This document shows positions 41,933 to 52,274 of a stretch of DNA of 64,000 bases, piece by piece. The position numbers were made by a program, and so were the translations under genes. The notes under the pieces are model-generated. The model was not told the DNA's origin. It was given only the letters and a program-made list of their open reading frames with translations, and did no database searches. Every line of letters starts with the position of its first letter. The first letter of the stretch is position 1. This stretch comes from Halicephalobus mephisto (Eukaryota > Nematoda > Chromadorea > Rhabditida > Panagrolaimidae). The DNA lies in the NCBI GenBank assembly GCA_009193035.1, contig SWDT01000018.1:1-64000 (forward strand), given 5' to 3'.

Positions 41933-44075
41933 ATGTTCTCCATGTTCCGTTCCGTCGTGTCAGCGAACAAACTGGCTACAAGCAGTTTTTACAATGTGAG
42001 CAGGAGATTGAAGTGGGTTTAAGTTTCATATATAAAAGTGACTCCCTTGACCTGTTCCATTACAACTACACCCATTTTAGGTCAGATGCAGTTCGTGGAG
42101 CAGTCATTGGAGTCGATTTGGGCACAACCAACTCCTGTGTGGCTGTTATGGAAGGAAAACAAGCTCGTGTTATTGAAAATGCCGAAGGTGTCCGTACAAC
42201 TCCTTCTGTCGTTGCGTTTACCAAGGATGGTGAAAGACTTGTTGGAGCCCCTGCCAAACGCCAAGCCGTGACAAACAGCCAGAATACTCTTTACGCCACG
42301 AAGAGATTAATTGGCCGCCGTTTTGACGATGCAGAAGTCCAGAAGGACATGAAGGTTGTGCCATTCAAGATCGTTAAAGCTCAAAATGGTGATGCTTGGG
42401 TCGAAGCCCAGGGTAAAGTGTATTCACCTTCTCAGGTCGGAGCTTACATTCTAATGAAGATGAAAGAAACTGCTGAAAGTTACCTCGGAACTGGTGTTTC
42501 CAACGCAGTTGTTACCGTTCCCGCTTATTTCAATGATTCTCAGCGTCAAGCAACCAAGGATGCCGGTCAAATTGCTGGTTTGAATGTATTGCGTGTTATC
42601 AATGAACCCACAGCCGCTGCTCTCGCTTATGGTCTCGACAAATCCGATGATAAAATGTAAGTTAAGGTTACTGCAGGCTTTTCCCAACAGGTTGTTTCAG
42701 CATTGCTGTTTATGATTTGGGTGGCGGTACTTTTGATATTTCTATTCTTGAAATCCAGAAAGGTGTCTTTGAAGTGAAGTCCACAAATGGTGACACATTC
42801 CTTGGTGGTGAAGACTTTGACAATGCACTTGTACGTTTTCTTGTTGATCAATTCAAGAAGGACCAAGGTGTTGATCTCCAAAAAGACCCTATGGCTATGC
42901 AACGTGTTCGTGAAGCTGCCGAGAAGGCCAAGTGCGAACTTTCTTCAACCACTCAAACTGATATCAACTTGCCTTACATTACTATGGATTCGTCTGGACC
43001 TAAACACATGGCTCTTAAGATTACTCGTGCTCAATTCGAAAAGTTGGTTGATGATTTGGTCAAACGTACTGTCGAGCCTTGCCGTAAAGCTCTGCACGAT
43101 GCTGAGGTTAAAGCCTCGGATATCAAGGAGGTTTTGCTTGTCGGTGGTATGAGCAGAATGCCCAAGGTCCAAGAACTCGTTCAACAAACCTTCGGTCGTC
43201 AACCAAGCAAAGCTGTGAACCCAGATGAAGCTGTCGCTATCGGAGCTGCTATTCAAGGAGCCGTTCTCGCTGGTGATGTTACTGATGTCTTGTTGTTGGA
43301 TGTTACTCCTCTCTCCCTGGGTATCGAAACTCTTGGTGGAGTCATGACCAAGTTGATTACTAGAAATACCACGATTCCAACCAAGAAGAGCCAGGTCTTC
43401 TCCACAGCTGCTGATGGACAAACTCAGGTCGAAATCAAAGTCTACCAAGGTGAACGTGACATGGCCACTCACAACAAGATCCTTGGACAATTCTCCCTTG
43501 TCGGTATTCCTCCTGCTCCACGTGGTGTCCCTCAAATTGAAGTCACTTTTGATATTGATGCTAATGGTATTGTCAATGTGTCTGCACGTGATCGTGGAAC
43601 TGGAAAGGAACAGCAAAGTAAGCGTTGATTTTGTTTTACTGGTTCTGTAATTTTCACTTTAGTTGTTATCCAATCTTCTGGTGGTTTGAGCAAGGACCAG
43701 ATCGAGAACATGATCCGCGAAGCTGAGAAGCATGCTGCCGAAGATGCTGAACGCAAGGAACTCATTGAAGCTATCAATCAGGCGGAATCCGTTATCCATG
43801 ACACTGACACAAAGATCAACGAATATGCTGATCAGATCAACGCTGACGAGGCTAAGGTCATTAAGGAAGAAATCGAAACCCTTCGCAAGAAATTGGCTGA
43901 CAAAGACAACTTGAAGGCTACTGAGGTTCGTGAGCTCATTGGTCAACTCCAGAACAAGTCACTCAAGCTCTTCGAAGCCGCTTACAAGAAGATGGCTGAA
44001 CAAAACAGTGCCAATAATCAGAACACCTCTTCCGAACCTCCCAAGGAGGAAGAAAAGAAGGAAGAACAGAAGTAA
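41933..44075 (+). CDS. hsp-6: Mitochondrial Hsp70 / mortalin
   Basis: Exons 41933-42012, 42081-42656, 42701-43617 and 43663-44075 join in frame to 661 residues, close to known mortalins. The N-terminus [20 protein letters not shown] is basic and amphipathic, a matrix-targeting presequence. NBD motifs are complete: [54 protein letters not shown] (rebuilt by the 42657-42700 intron), [14 protein letters not shown] and [13 protein letters not shown]. The substrate-binding domain ([17 protein letters not shown]) and lid ([20 protein letters not shown]) follow, ending in an acidic/Gln-rich tail. It drives protein import through the inner membrane with TIM44 and folds matrix proteins; in C. elegans hsp-6 is the classic mitochondrial unfolded-protein-response target. 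Codon use is visibly optimised compared with neighbours, as expected for high expression. Fully intact. Confidence 0.97.
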
Positions 44076-44759
44076 AATTGTTATAAACTTAGATTAGGAC
44101 TTTGTTATCTTCAATCTCATTGCATATTTCTTAGACCTTGGTAGCTCGTTAGAATTGTTGAATTTCATTCAGTGCCCCTAATGAACGTTTATTTGTTTAG
44201 AGACTGTCAATTGACCGTTTCTGTCAAATTTAGCGGTCGTGATCGACGTTGACAGATGACAGTGAGGTGGAGTCTGAATGGCTTTATAAGACGAGGTCAA
44301 ATCTGATTTTTGTCTTTCGGAAGGCTGGCAGAGGACTGATTGGTCGACAGTACTTTTGTTGTTATTCAATGTGAGTTGAAGGCTGGAGATTTGGTTTCTT
44401 CGAAGTTGACTTCAGAAGCAGATTTGAAGTTGAGGAATAAGGTAAGAAATCAGATCGGTTTTAAGGGGGTTTATAAAACTTAAAACTGAAATGGTTTGTT
44501 ACAGGTTTCTGGAGATGTCATTTGAAAATTCTTCAACGATGGATACTGTAATGGAAAATTGAAATGAAATTAATTTTGAAAATTTTATTTTTTTTTTCAA
44601 TGTTGTTGATTTTTTTGAAAAATTAATAAAAAATAAATAATGAATTATTGTGTATTTTCAAAATTGCCTCAGGGGATAATCGATAAATTCAATCGAAAAG
44701 ATCAAATTTCACTTTAAAAATGAAAAAAAATTATTTTTTTGAATAAACTAATTTCAAAA
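44076..44759. other. Intergenic between hsp-6 and the hormone gene
   Basis: AT-rich second half; no gene seen. A possible small minus-strand frame (44178-44369) has no features. Confidence 0.4.
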
Positions 44760-45219
44760 ATGTCTAAAATTGTTGGAATTTTTATTTTTGTAAGTTTTTA
44801 AAGAATTTTAAAAATAAAAAATTTTTAAATTATTTAAAAAGTTAAAAATATTTGAATTTTTAAAAATTATAAATTTTTAGGTAACTTTCATTTCAGTTAT
44901 CTTCTCAACTGAACATGAAATCTGTACTCGTTTCGACAATCATACTGTACCTGTTTCCAAAGAAGACCAAAATGGAAAAAAATGTCGAGGAATCGTGAAA
45001 GTCCTCATTTGTGGTGGTCTCTGTAAGACCTCTGAAAAAGGAAGTCATATATTTCCTAATAAAGAAAATGAAAATTCTGCTTGTGTCCCGATAAACACTG
45101 CGATTGTAGAAGAAGAATTAACTGATTGTGATGATGGAGCTTTGCCTGAGGCTAGAACTCTCAAATTCAATAAAATCACTGAATGTGGATGTCGGAATAT
45201 CCATTCAATTGTTAATTAA
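44760..45219 (+). CDS. Secreted cystine-knot hormone, glycoprotein-hormone beta-5 (thyrostimulin beta)-like
   Basis: Exon 1 is only 30 nt (44760-44789, MSKIVGIFIF). Exon 2 (44881-45219) continues VTFISVIFSTEHEIC, so the splice completes a signal peptide; total 122 residues. An alternative acceptor 16 nt downstream (TTTCAG at 44896) would break this frame, which is why the upstream one (TTTTTAG) is chosen. The mature protein has eight cysteines in cystine-knot order: EIC, KKC, CGGLC (the CxGxC knot), SAC, DC and CGC near the C-terminus (the closing CxC). The segments CRGIVKVLICGGLCKTSE and LTDCDDGALPE match the beta-5 subunit pattern. One N-glycosylation site, NHT, is visible. Nematodes have one such beta-like gene and a GPA2-like partner (FLR-2) acting through an LGR receptor. 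Other cystine-knot hormones are possible. Confidence 0.68.
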
Positions 45220-45309
45220 TTGTAAAAAACAAAATCTATTATTTTGAATAAAAACCAACAATTATCAGATCATTTTCACTAGCGATCACTAAATCCTTAA
45301 AAGCCCCGT

Positions 45310-45923
45310 TTACTCCAAATCGTCGTCGTCGATTGGCTGAACTGTTGGACCTTGATCTCCAGTGTCTCTGTTGAATCCTCCACGTGAAATATGCTCACCA
45401 ACACGTTCTTTGACGACTTGAAGTTTCGAAAGAACAAGTTGATAATGATTTGGTGGGAAGGTCTGTTGGAAAATCGCCAATAGTTGTTCGGATTGACCAC
45501 AAAGCAAGACGGCATAGGCCAGATGTTCAGCTCCTTCTGCTACCATTGCTGGATTTCCTGTAAACAACGAAATTCATATATCAATTAGCTTCAAAATCAT
45601 ACCAGAAGCCATCATTTCTTCTCCGATCTGGACTTCTTGCAGGAAGAAAGCTTGGACTTCTTCTGGATTATTCAAATTAGGTAAAGTAATCTGAGCAGCC
45701 GAAACGGTGGATTTGTTCTTTTTAGCCCGATCTAAATTCACATATAAATTACAATCTATAAGCAATAAAGTATATACTTACTTTCTCTAATGTGCTTCTG
45801 ATAGTCAGGATGAGTAGTTCTCTTGTAATCGAAGTAGACGGCATACGCAGCGAAAGCCGCAGCTCCACTTATCAAAATCTTGCGCCATGGCAGATTGACG
45901 ATTGTTTCAATAGTTTGATCCAT
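45310..45923 (-). CDS. tomm-20: TOM20, mitochondrial outer-membrane import receptor
   Basis: Exons 45923-45782, 45731-45603 and 45557-45310 join in frame to 172 residues. The N-terminus MDQTIETIVNLPWRKILISG is followed by an Ala-rich TM anchor (AAAFAAYAVYFDY) and a basic flank (KRTTHPDYQKHIREN). The TPR-like receptor domain has the family signature FFLQEVQIGEEMMASGNPAM and GAEHLAYAVLLCGQSEQLLA, then FQQTFPPNHYQLVLSKL, ending in a short acidic tail (DDDDLE). TOM20 sits in the outer membrane and binds presequences in its hydrophobic groove before handing them to TOM22/TOM40. The ATG lies 10 nt after a splice-type acceptor and 182 nt after the stop of the upstream ARP gene on the same strand, suggesting an operon with trans-splicing. 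Gene intact. Confidence 0.93.
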
Positions 45924-45932
45924 TTCAATTAT

Positions 45933-45940
45933 CTAAAAAC
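45933..45940 (-). promoter_or_regulatory. Putative trans-splice acceptor between ARP and TOM20
   Basis: On the minus strand, GTTTTTAG ends 9 nt before the TOM20 ATG, with a U-rich stretch upstream and no coding exon. In nematode operons the downstream gene is trans-spliced (SL2-type) at such sites, typically about 100 nt after the previous gene's 3' end. Confidence 0.5.
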
Positions 45941-46105
45941 AAAAAATTATAAAAATAATCAAAGAAAATCGAAAAAAAAACAATGGAAAGTTTTCGCAAA
46001 AAATCGCAAATTTCGCTTCAAGAATCAAACCGCGATTCGGATAAGTTCGAATTCCTTCAGTTTAAAGTACAATTTTATATAAACAATTTTCACAATGTTT
46101 GAATA

Positions 46106-48055
46106 TTAATAATGGTACAATTGTTCCCGTTTTGTCGAATTTGTGTATTGTTCTTTCGAAAACCACAATTGCTGAAAACTTCCCGTTCCGACAAGCACCG
46201 AGGCTCCTTTCCAAGCGTCCAATGACGGCAGATGATGAGCTCCCGTGTAAGCATTCACCGCGTAATGAAGTCTATGGGACATTTTCATATTTCTTAATTT
46301 AGCAATAAAACCTGGAGTTTCACTAACACCACCAGTTGTCATAAAAGAACTGCAGCATTTCTAAAAATTACAAAAATTTTAAAAATAATTAATTTTAAAA
46401 ATTACTCTTTTTATATCGACATCAATGTTGTCTATGGCTCTCATGATCATATCGGGCAATGTCACAGCACCTTCGTGGTATTTTTCTGGAAGATATTTTA
46501 AATCGAAAAATCCTTCACATGCTCGGGACCTCTGAGGTCCGGTGAACTTCTGGATTACCCTGTCGATTTCGTAATCCACATCTGGAAGACCCGGATGTTT
46601 CTTGTCGATCTTGTGATCAAATTCATAAGGATTAAATTCCAAAAGTTCCATCGCAATTGTGTTCAAGGTTTTTTTTTCTTTGATTTCATCTACGGATTTA
46701 TTCCCTGTCGGCTTATATGGAACTTTGAGATTTAATTCAGTTAAAAGATCTTTTGCTGCTTGTGCTAGGTAATCTCCTCCTAAATTTGATGTTTGGATTG
46801 CTAAAAAATCAAAAAATATATATAATTTTAAAATCGACTTGCATTTCCTCAACATGTACAGTTGGTAAACACAACTGATCGTCGTTCCAGAAGCTCCCAC
46901 GTCGATTACAGCTCCGGAAATTTTCTCTTTACTTAATCTAAAAAAATATTTAACAAGTTTTTTTTAAATAAAAACTCACAATGCCAACGGTGCATTTGGC
47001 CAGATTGCGATCGCTTTCGTGTTGAATTTTTCGAACATTAATTCCGCAATTTTGTCTCTCTGTTTCTGATCATAAACAGAATGTTCTGAAAAAAATATCG
47101 GAGTTGTCGATGGATCTGCTTTGATGAAATTTTTCATGAGGATATCAAACGCCGATTCGAAGGCTTCCCAATTATCTATTTTTCCATTTTTGATTATCTG
47201 AACGTATTCTCCCGAGTCTACCGGAACAGCATTTAGCTTTGTTGTTCCGAAATATAACTTTCTATCAGAAGATTCTGGTTGTGAAGCATATCCAAGAACG
47301 GAAGGGAACACGAACTAAAAAGACCGGCAATGATTAATTTTATATAGCAACGAACGGCTGTCAGATTTGAAATAATCCATTCCAGTAAAATCCAGCGTAA
47401 TTTTTATTGTTTTGAAGACCTCTCAAGTCCTGATGTAATTTACCTATTTAAATTCATAAATGTTAAAAGTTCAACATATACCTAAAATCAGTTGATTTTT
47501 TGTTTGTTGCGAGTGAACTCTCTCGCACGCTTACGAACTGGTAGTTCCCGAATGAAATGGTAAATCTGGCTAATTAGTGAAATTTTTGGAGATAAAAATG
47601 AAGCAGTTTTTTGCAACTCATCCAATTTGCAATCACATCTGACTGAACGTGATCAACAGTGGAATTGTAATCCAACGAAAATTGAGTCTAATTGAGCACA
47701 ACCAACATGTTCAGGTTATTTTTCCTCGGAATTAGAAATATATAAACAAGTTGATTGTGTTCAATTAGGATCTACCTTAGAATTCCAACCCTATCATCTG
47801 TTACGGTCATCTAGAATCCAACGAATACCGTAATTGACAGTTCTTACGTGTTGATTAAGTTCAGTCAGACGTGATTGCAAATTACCTGTGAAAAATGCAC
47901 TTACATTAGGGGTTTCGTGCAGTCCTCCATAACCGGCTCGAATTGAGTGACTTCCTAAATCAAACACAACAGCAGAAACGTCTTCTGAAAATTCCAAAAT
48001 TATAAATTAAATTCAAAAAACACCAACCTCCGGTGTAGAAGTTCTCTTGGAGCAT
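46106..48055 (-). CDS. swsn-6: Actin-related protein, BAF53/ACTL6 (ARP4) type
   Basis: Six exons (48055-48028, 47984-47905, 47314-46980, 46937-46843, 46800-46406, 46360-46106) join in frame to 395 residues. The start MLQENFYTGEDVSAVVFDLG and SHSIRAGYGG is the actin phosphate-1 strand in BAF53-like form. FVFPSVLGYA replaces the actin 'PRAVFPSIVG'. IFFSEHSVYDQKQRDKIAEL is the 'LLTEAPLNPKANREKM' equivalent, and GAVIDVGASGTTISCVY is phosphate-2. NLGGDYLAQ, a long insertion, then FMTTGGVSETPGFIAKL and the C-terminal DAWKGASVLVGTGSFQQLWF (actin 'WIGGSILASLS') follow. ARP4/BAF53 pairs with actin in SWI/SNF and INO80-type chromatin-remodelling complexes. Intron 4 uses a GC-AG boundary (AAAT|gcaagt). 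Intron 2 (590 bp) harbours a foldback element. Followed 182 nt later by TOM20. Confidence 0.8.
47624..47883. mobile_element. Foldback MITE inside the ARP gene's second intron
   Basis: About 260 bp with inverted ends: AATTTGCAATCACATCTGAC at the left and GTCAGACGTGATTGCAAATT at the right. Imperfect inverted matching extends further inward (ACTGAACGTGATCAACAG against TGTTGATTAAGTTCAGT). It resembles the 24.0-kb element in build (a central TTAATTGAGT-like part) but has different ends. Not in coding sequence. Confidence 0.75.
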
Positions 48056-49287
48056 CTTGAAAAAATTGAATTAAAAATAATTTTAAAAAAAATAAAAATG
48101 GTCAATAACCGTTAATTCATCGAGGATCTTTAACATTATGTTTATTAACATTGAAATTAATAAAAAATAATTTTTTTCAAAGTTCCGAAGAAAATCGGAA
48201 ATGTCGATATATGGGTTTCTTATTTTAATGAAAATAATTCTTCTTAAATAATAATCATTTTACTTAATTTTGCACGAAATTTAGATATTTTTAAATTTAA
48301 GCAAGTATTCAGAATAAAGTAATAAAATCCAGATTCCGAATCTGAAGTTAGAATTGAAAACAGACCTTCAGAATCCACGAGTTTGATTACTTTAGATATT
48401 TTTTAAAGTTCAAAGATATCTGAATTTTGGACTAGAATTTCATAAAAAAGTGCAAAATTACGTAGAATAATCCCCAAAAATAAACCTCGAAAATTTCCTT
48501 CTTGATAGTTTTGTCAATTTCTCATTTTTAGTCACTTTTTTTTAGAAAATCCCTCATCTAGTTCGATAACCACTTCAATAGCAAAAGTATATGGATTCTT
48601 GCCGGATTTGAGAAAATAAAGAGGTATTCTGTAGTTGATTCTTCCACTAAAGTCCCTTATTCTCATTTCCCCTATTCTTAGACTTCTAACTAACTCGTCT
48701 CAATACCTAAAACGAAAATAAACAATGATTAAAACATACTAACTAGAATTAGCTCAAACAGAACTCAATTCTGTCCCTAACAACCCGACTAAACCACCTT
48801 CATCGTCTACGTTTCCTTTTAATTAATTTTTGGCTTCTTAGTTTAATACAGACCTGTCGAATTTCATAATTCCATCATCTAATTTAAGCTCTAGGATCAG
48901 GATATTTATAAATTTATATATGGATAACGCAAAAGAAATGAAATAAAAGAGAAAAATGAACGACACAAATGAGAAATCTGAGACAAAAGAACCGCGCTCA
49001 GAGGTGGTTCAGAACAGAATGCCAAAAACCGCATTTCTATGAGATTTAAAAATATTAATTTCACTGCTTAGAAAACTAATTTTATTTATTGTTTTCATAT
49101 ATGAATTCTATATGATTTGCAGTTACATTAGAGTGTAGATTGTAATCAAGTTAAAATATCATGTGTGAATGCTTAAGATCAACGAGGCATTTCATTGTTT
49201 ATATTTCTTCCATTCTGTGCGTCGCTGATAACACGACTTTCTTTGCTGTTTTTCCTCTCATGAATCAGTTGAGATCAATATTTACCA
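48056..49287. other. Intergenic between divergent genes (ARP and Hsp70-like)
   Basis: AT-rich, with no gene or array. It contains the divergent promoters of the ARP/TOM20 unit (leftwards) and the Hsp70-like gene (rightwards). The palindrome TTCATATATGAA is at about 49097. Confidence 0.4.
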
Positions 49288-51383
49288 ATGTATCTCGCCG
49301 TGGATCTTGAAAAAGGCTACGCTATTTCCGACGATGAAAGTAAAAAATTCCAAATTCAGGATATTTGTAAGTTTGTTGTTAATTTAAAATTTAAAATTAT
49401 TCTTTTTAGTTATTGATGAATCGTTGTTTATAACTCTTGAAAATACTTTTAACAATCTCAGAACTAGGTTAAAATGTGACACAATCAAAAAATTAGTTTT
49501 GTGTTGTACTGAGAAAATGTTACTCGACAAAGATTACGTCATCCACGTTGCTTCTGATTGCCTGCGGATTTCTATGGACAAAATAACTTTAACCGAAATC
49601 AATGCTCCTAAATATGATTACTGGATAAGCCAAAGATACAATAATATTAATGTTTGTGATATTTATGTTTTATTAAAAATAGAAATCAACGGAAAAATTA
49701 CGAAATATGAAGCCGCATTTTTCAACATGAAAGAAGAGAATCTAGGTTCTGGGAATCCTAAAAACATTGAACGATATATGATTTATTTTAATCATATAGA
49801 AAGTATTGAAATAGAGGAATTTGTGAATCAATTTAAAGAAATTAAAAAAGAATATAATGAATTTAATTTTGTTGTTCTTTGTCATAAAAACAAACATGTG
49901 CCTGAAGGAAACTTAAAATTACTGAAAAAAGATATCCAGATTTCGAAAATGATCAAATCCGACGAATACGATGGAGTCCGAGGGGCTTTGGTGAGATTCA
50001 AGAAAAATAAATTTTTATATATTCCTTGTGAAGAATACGTTGATTTAAATTACAAACCAAAATGTGAGTTAAATTTGAAATGATTTTAAAAAATAATAAA
50101 AATCTGAAAGTTTTACAGATATTCAAAATCGACGAAATTTAGTCAACAAAGTTACAGATGATTCTGATTCTGATAATTCAGAAAATAAAAACGAAAATGG
50201 TTATAAAAATAACGAATTTTACATCGGCATCGATCTCGGTACTACGTCTTGTTCGATTGGAATTTTGTCGACTTCGGATATGGACAACATAGATTCCACC
50301 ATTATGGTCCCCTCGAGAATCATCATCGACAAAAGCGATACTGTAGAAATCGACAAAACCTTCAATACTGAAGCCATCTTCGACGTGAAGAGGATTATCG
50401 GAAAAAATTTTGAAGAAATCACAAAAATGGGCTGGAAATGGCCCTTTGAAATTATCGAAAATCGAGGAAGAGTCAAATTGAAACCAATTAACACAGATAA
50501 AACTTATTCCCCAGAAGAAATACTTTTAAAGTTACTTAATGAATTACTGTATTTAGCTGAAAAAAAGTACAACATATCCATAAGAGAAGCAATAATTGCT
50601 GTACCAGTGTATTTCACTGAAAAACAAAAAGAATCCATATATGCAGCTGCTACTTTCGCCGGAATCCATGTTCCTGAACTCATCCAGGAACCTGTTGCTT
50701 CTTTTTTCGAATATCGTTATAATCGCGGAATTATCGCAAATGAAACAGTCGTATTAATATTGGATCTGGGAGGAGGAACTTTCGATGTAGCTCTTCTAAA
50801 ATACGAAGAATCCAAGTATGAAATTGAAAGTACAGGTGGAGATGGATCTCTCGGAGGAATCGAATTCGATGGCAAAGTCGCGGAGTTGATTGAAGGCTTT
50901 ATACCAAAAAAGTACTCAGAACAGTTGAAAAATGCCGACGTCAAAGCTAGGTTGATCAAGGAGAGTGAAAAAGTAAAACGAGAATTATCAGAGAAAAAAA
51001 GCGTACAGTAAGTTTCAAATCTTACGAGTATTCCAAGTCCTAATTTTCTTTCCAGAATCCCTTTGTCTTCCTTAATCCCTTCTTCACAAGACGATATCCA
51101 CATCACAGTAACTAGAGAGAGCTTCGAAATAGCAGTACAACCTCTGCTTACGAAAATGAAAAAAGCGATCCAGAAGACTATCCAAAAATCGAATGAACAA
51201 GACATCAACGTCGTCCTTTTCACCGGAAGAGGTTGTAAAATGCCTTGTTTCGAGAAAGATATCCTTGGGGACATTTTTAAAAAGGACCCCAAGATTTTCA
51301 AATTTGTAGAAAATTCTGTCGTCAATGGAGCTGCCAGATATGCCTTTGAGTTTTATAAGGAAAAAGCTAATCAATCTGTTTAA
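49288..51383 (+). CDS. Hsp70-like protein with degenerate plus intact NBD in tandem, no substrate-binding domain
   Basis: Exons 49288-49366, 49410-50063, 50119-51007 and 51056-51383 join in frame to 649 residues. Residues 1-~245 form a degenerate NBD: MYLAVDLEKGYAI is the phosphate-1 strand without Gly-Thr-Thr. KKLVLCCTEKMLLDKDYVIH corresponds to '[15 protein letters not shown]', EINAPKYDYWI to '[10 protein letters not shown]', YEAAFFNM to the phosphate-2 strand, NFVVLCHKNKH to the adenosine motif and DGVRGALVRF to 'DEAVAYGAAV'. An acidic linker (DDSDSDNSENKNENG) leads to a normal NBD: FYIGIDLGTTSCSIGI, Lys in FDVKRIIGK, Glu in [38 protein letters not shown] and VVNGAARYAFEF. The protein stops there; no SBD or EEVD tail. 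The second NBD looks able to bind and hydrolyse ATP. Shares architecture with the pseudogene at 10.5-12.7 kb. The role is unknown; a chaperone-regulator or scaffold function is inference. Confidence 0.82.
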
Positions 51384-52274
51384 TGTTTTCATCATAAAGT
51401 TTTGAAATTTTTCAAGTCGTATTAGAGGAATTTTAATGGATATAATATAGACTTTCATAATTGCAAAGTATTTAAGTTATTCTTCAGCACATTTACAGAA
51501 TGTTACAACAGTACATGTGAAAATAGCTCTAATATACCTGTACATAAACTTAGCACAACGTATGAGTACGTTACATTAGAAGAACCAATCGAAGAAGAAG
51601 TTTCACGAAACAAGTAAAAAACTCTGAGCAATTCTGATCTCAGGCTTTAGGACAAACTAATTCATTAGAAGGAAAATCATATCAAAACATATCTGCGATG
51701 AAAAATTGCAAATCTGAGTGTTTAGTTTGTCTTTATACCGTACAATATTGTACTAAAAAGCGAACTTTGCACAGTATGGGAAAAACACCAAAAAATATAA
51801 GTACATTATATTCATCATATAGGTATATAAAATACAGTGTACCCGATGCATCAGAGCTATTTCAATGTATCGACAAACTGTATATCATGTACCGTTCTTT
51901 GTGTGCATCCACTTTGAAAACTTGCTTCAATGGCAAAGACAAGTCCATTATTCAAATCAATCACCAACCAGGAAAACGTTTCTATAAAGTTAATTCTAAT
52001 CACCTCAGATTCCCCGATTATTCAAAAAACAATCTGAAAACAAACTTCTTACAACTATAATTAAATATATATAACTTTGCAGTTTATTACTCCAGAGTCG
52101 TCAATCTGTATTCGTTACTACGACTGTCTTAGAATATTTTTCAATTGAAATTTAAGACTAGCAACATCGATGTTGTTTTACCGATTTAATCAATATCTGA
52201 CAACCAATGAAAAGGGATTACATCATCAGGATTATAGTTTAGCCTTATCTCTTTGCTTTATATTCATCCCGTGG
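51384..52274. other. Intergenic between convergent Hsp70-like genes
   Basis: AT-rich. A 120-codon plus-strand frame (51698-52060) overlaps sequence related to other repeats in the window (TGTATATCATGTACC..TTTGTGTG also at 62090) and is not accepted as a gene. Confidence 0.4.

Noticed and set aside
42945..43616. 223-codon minus-strand frame within hsp-6
   Set aside because: Shadow of the strongly codon-biased mortalin exon 3.
48056..49287. Bidirectional heat-shock promoter for the Hsp70-like gene
   Set aside because: I looked for clustered nGAAnnTTCn blocks before 49288 and saw none convincing, so heat inducibility is not supported here.
51698..52060. 120-codon plus-strand frame
   Set aside because: Part of it matches TATATCATGTACC...TTTGTGTG repeat sequence also found near 62090. 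No domain, signal or splice support.
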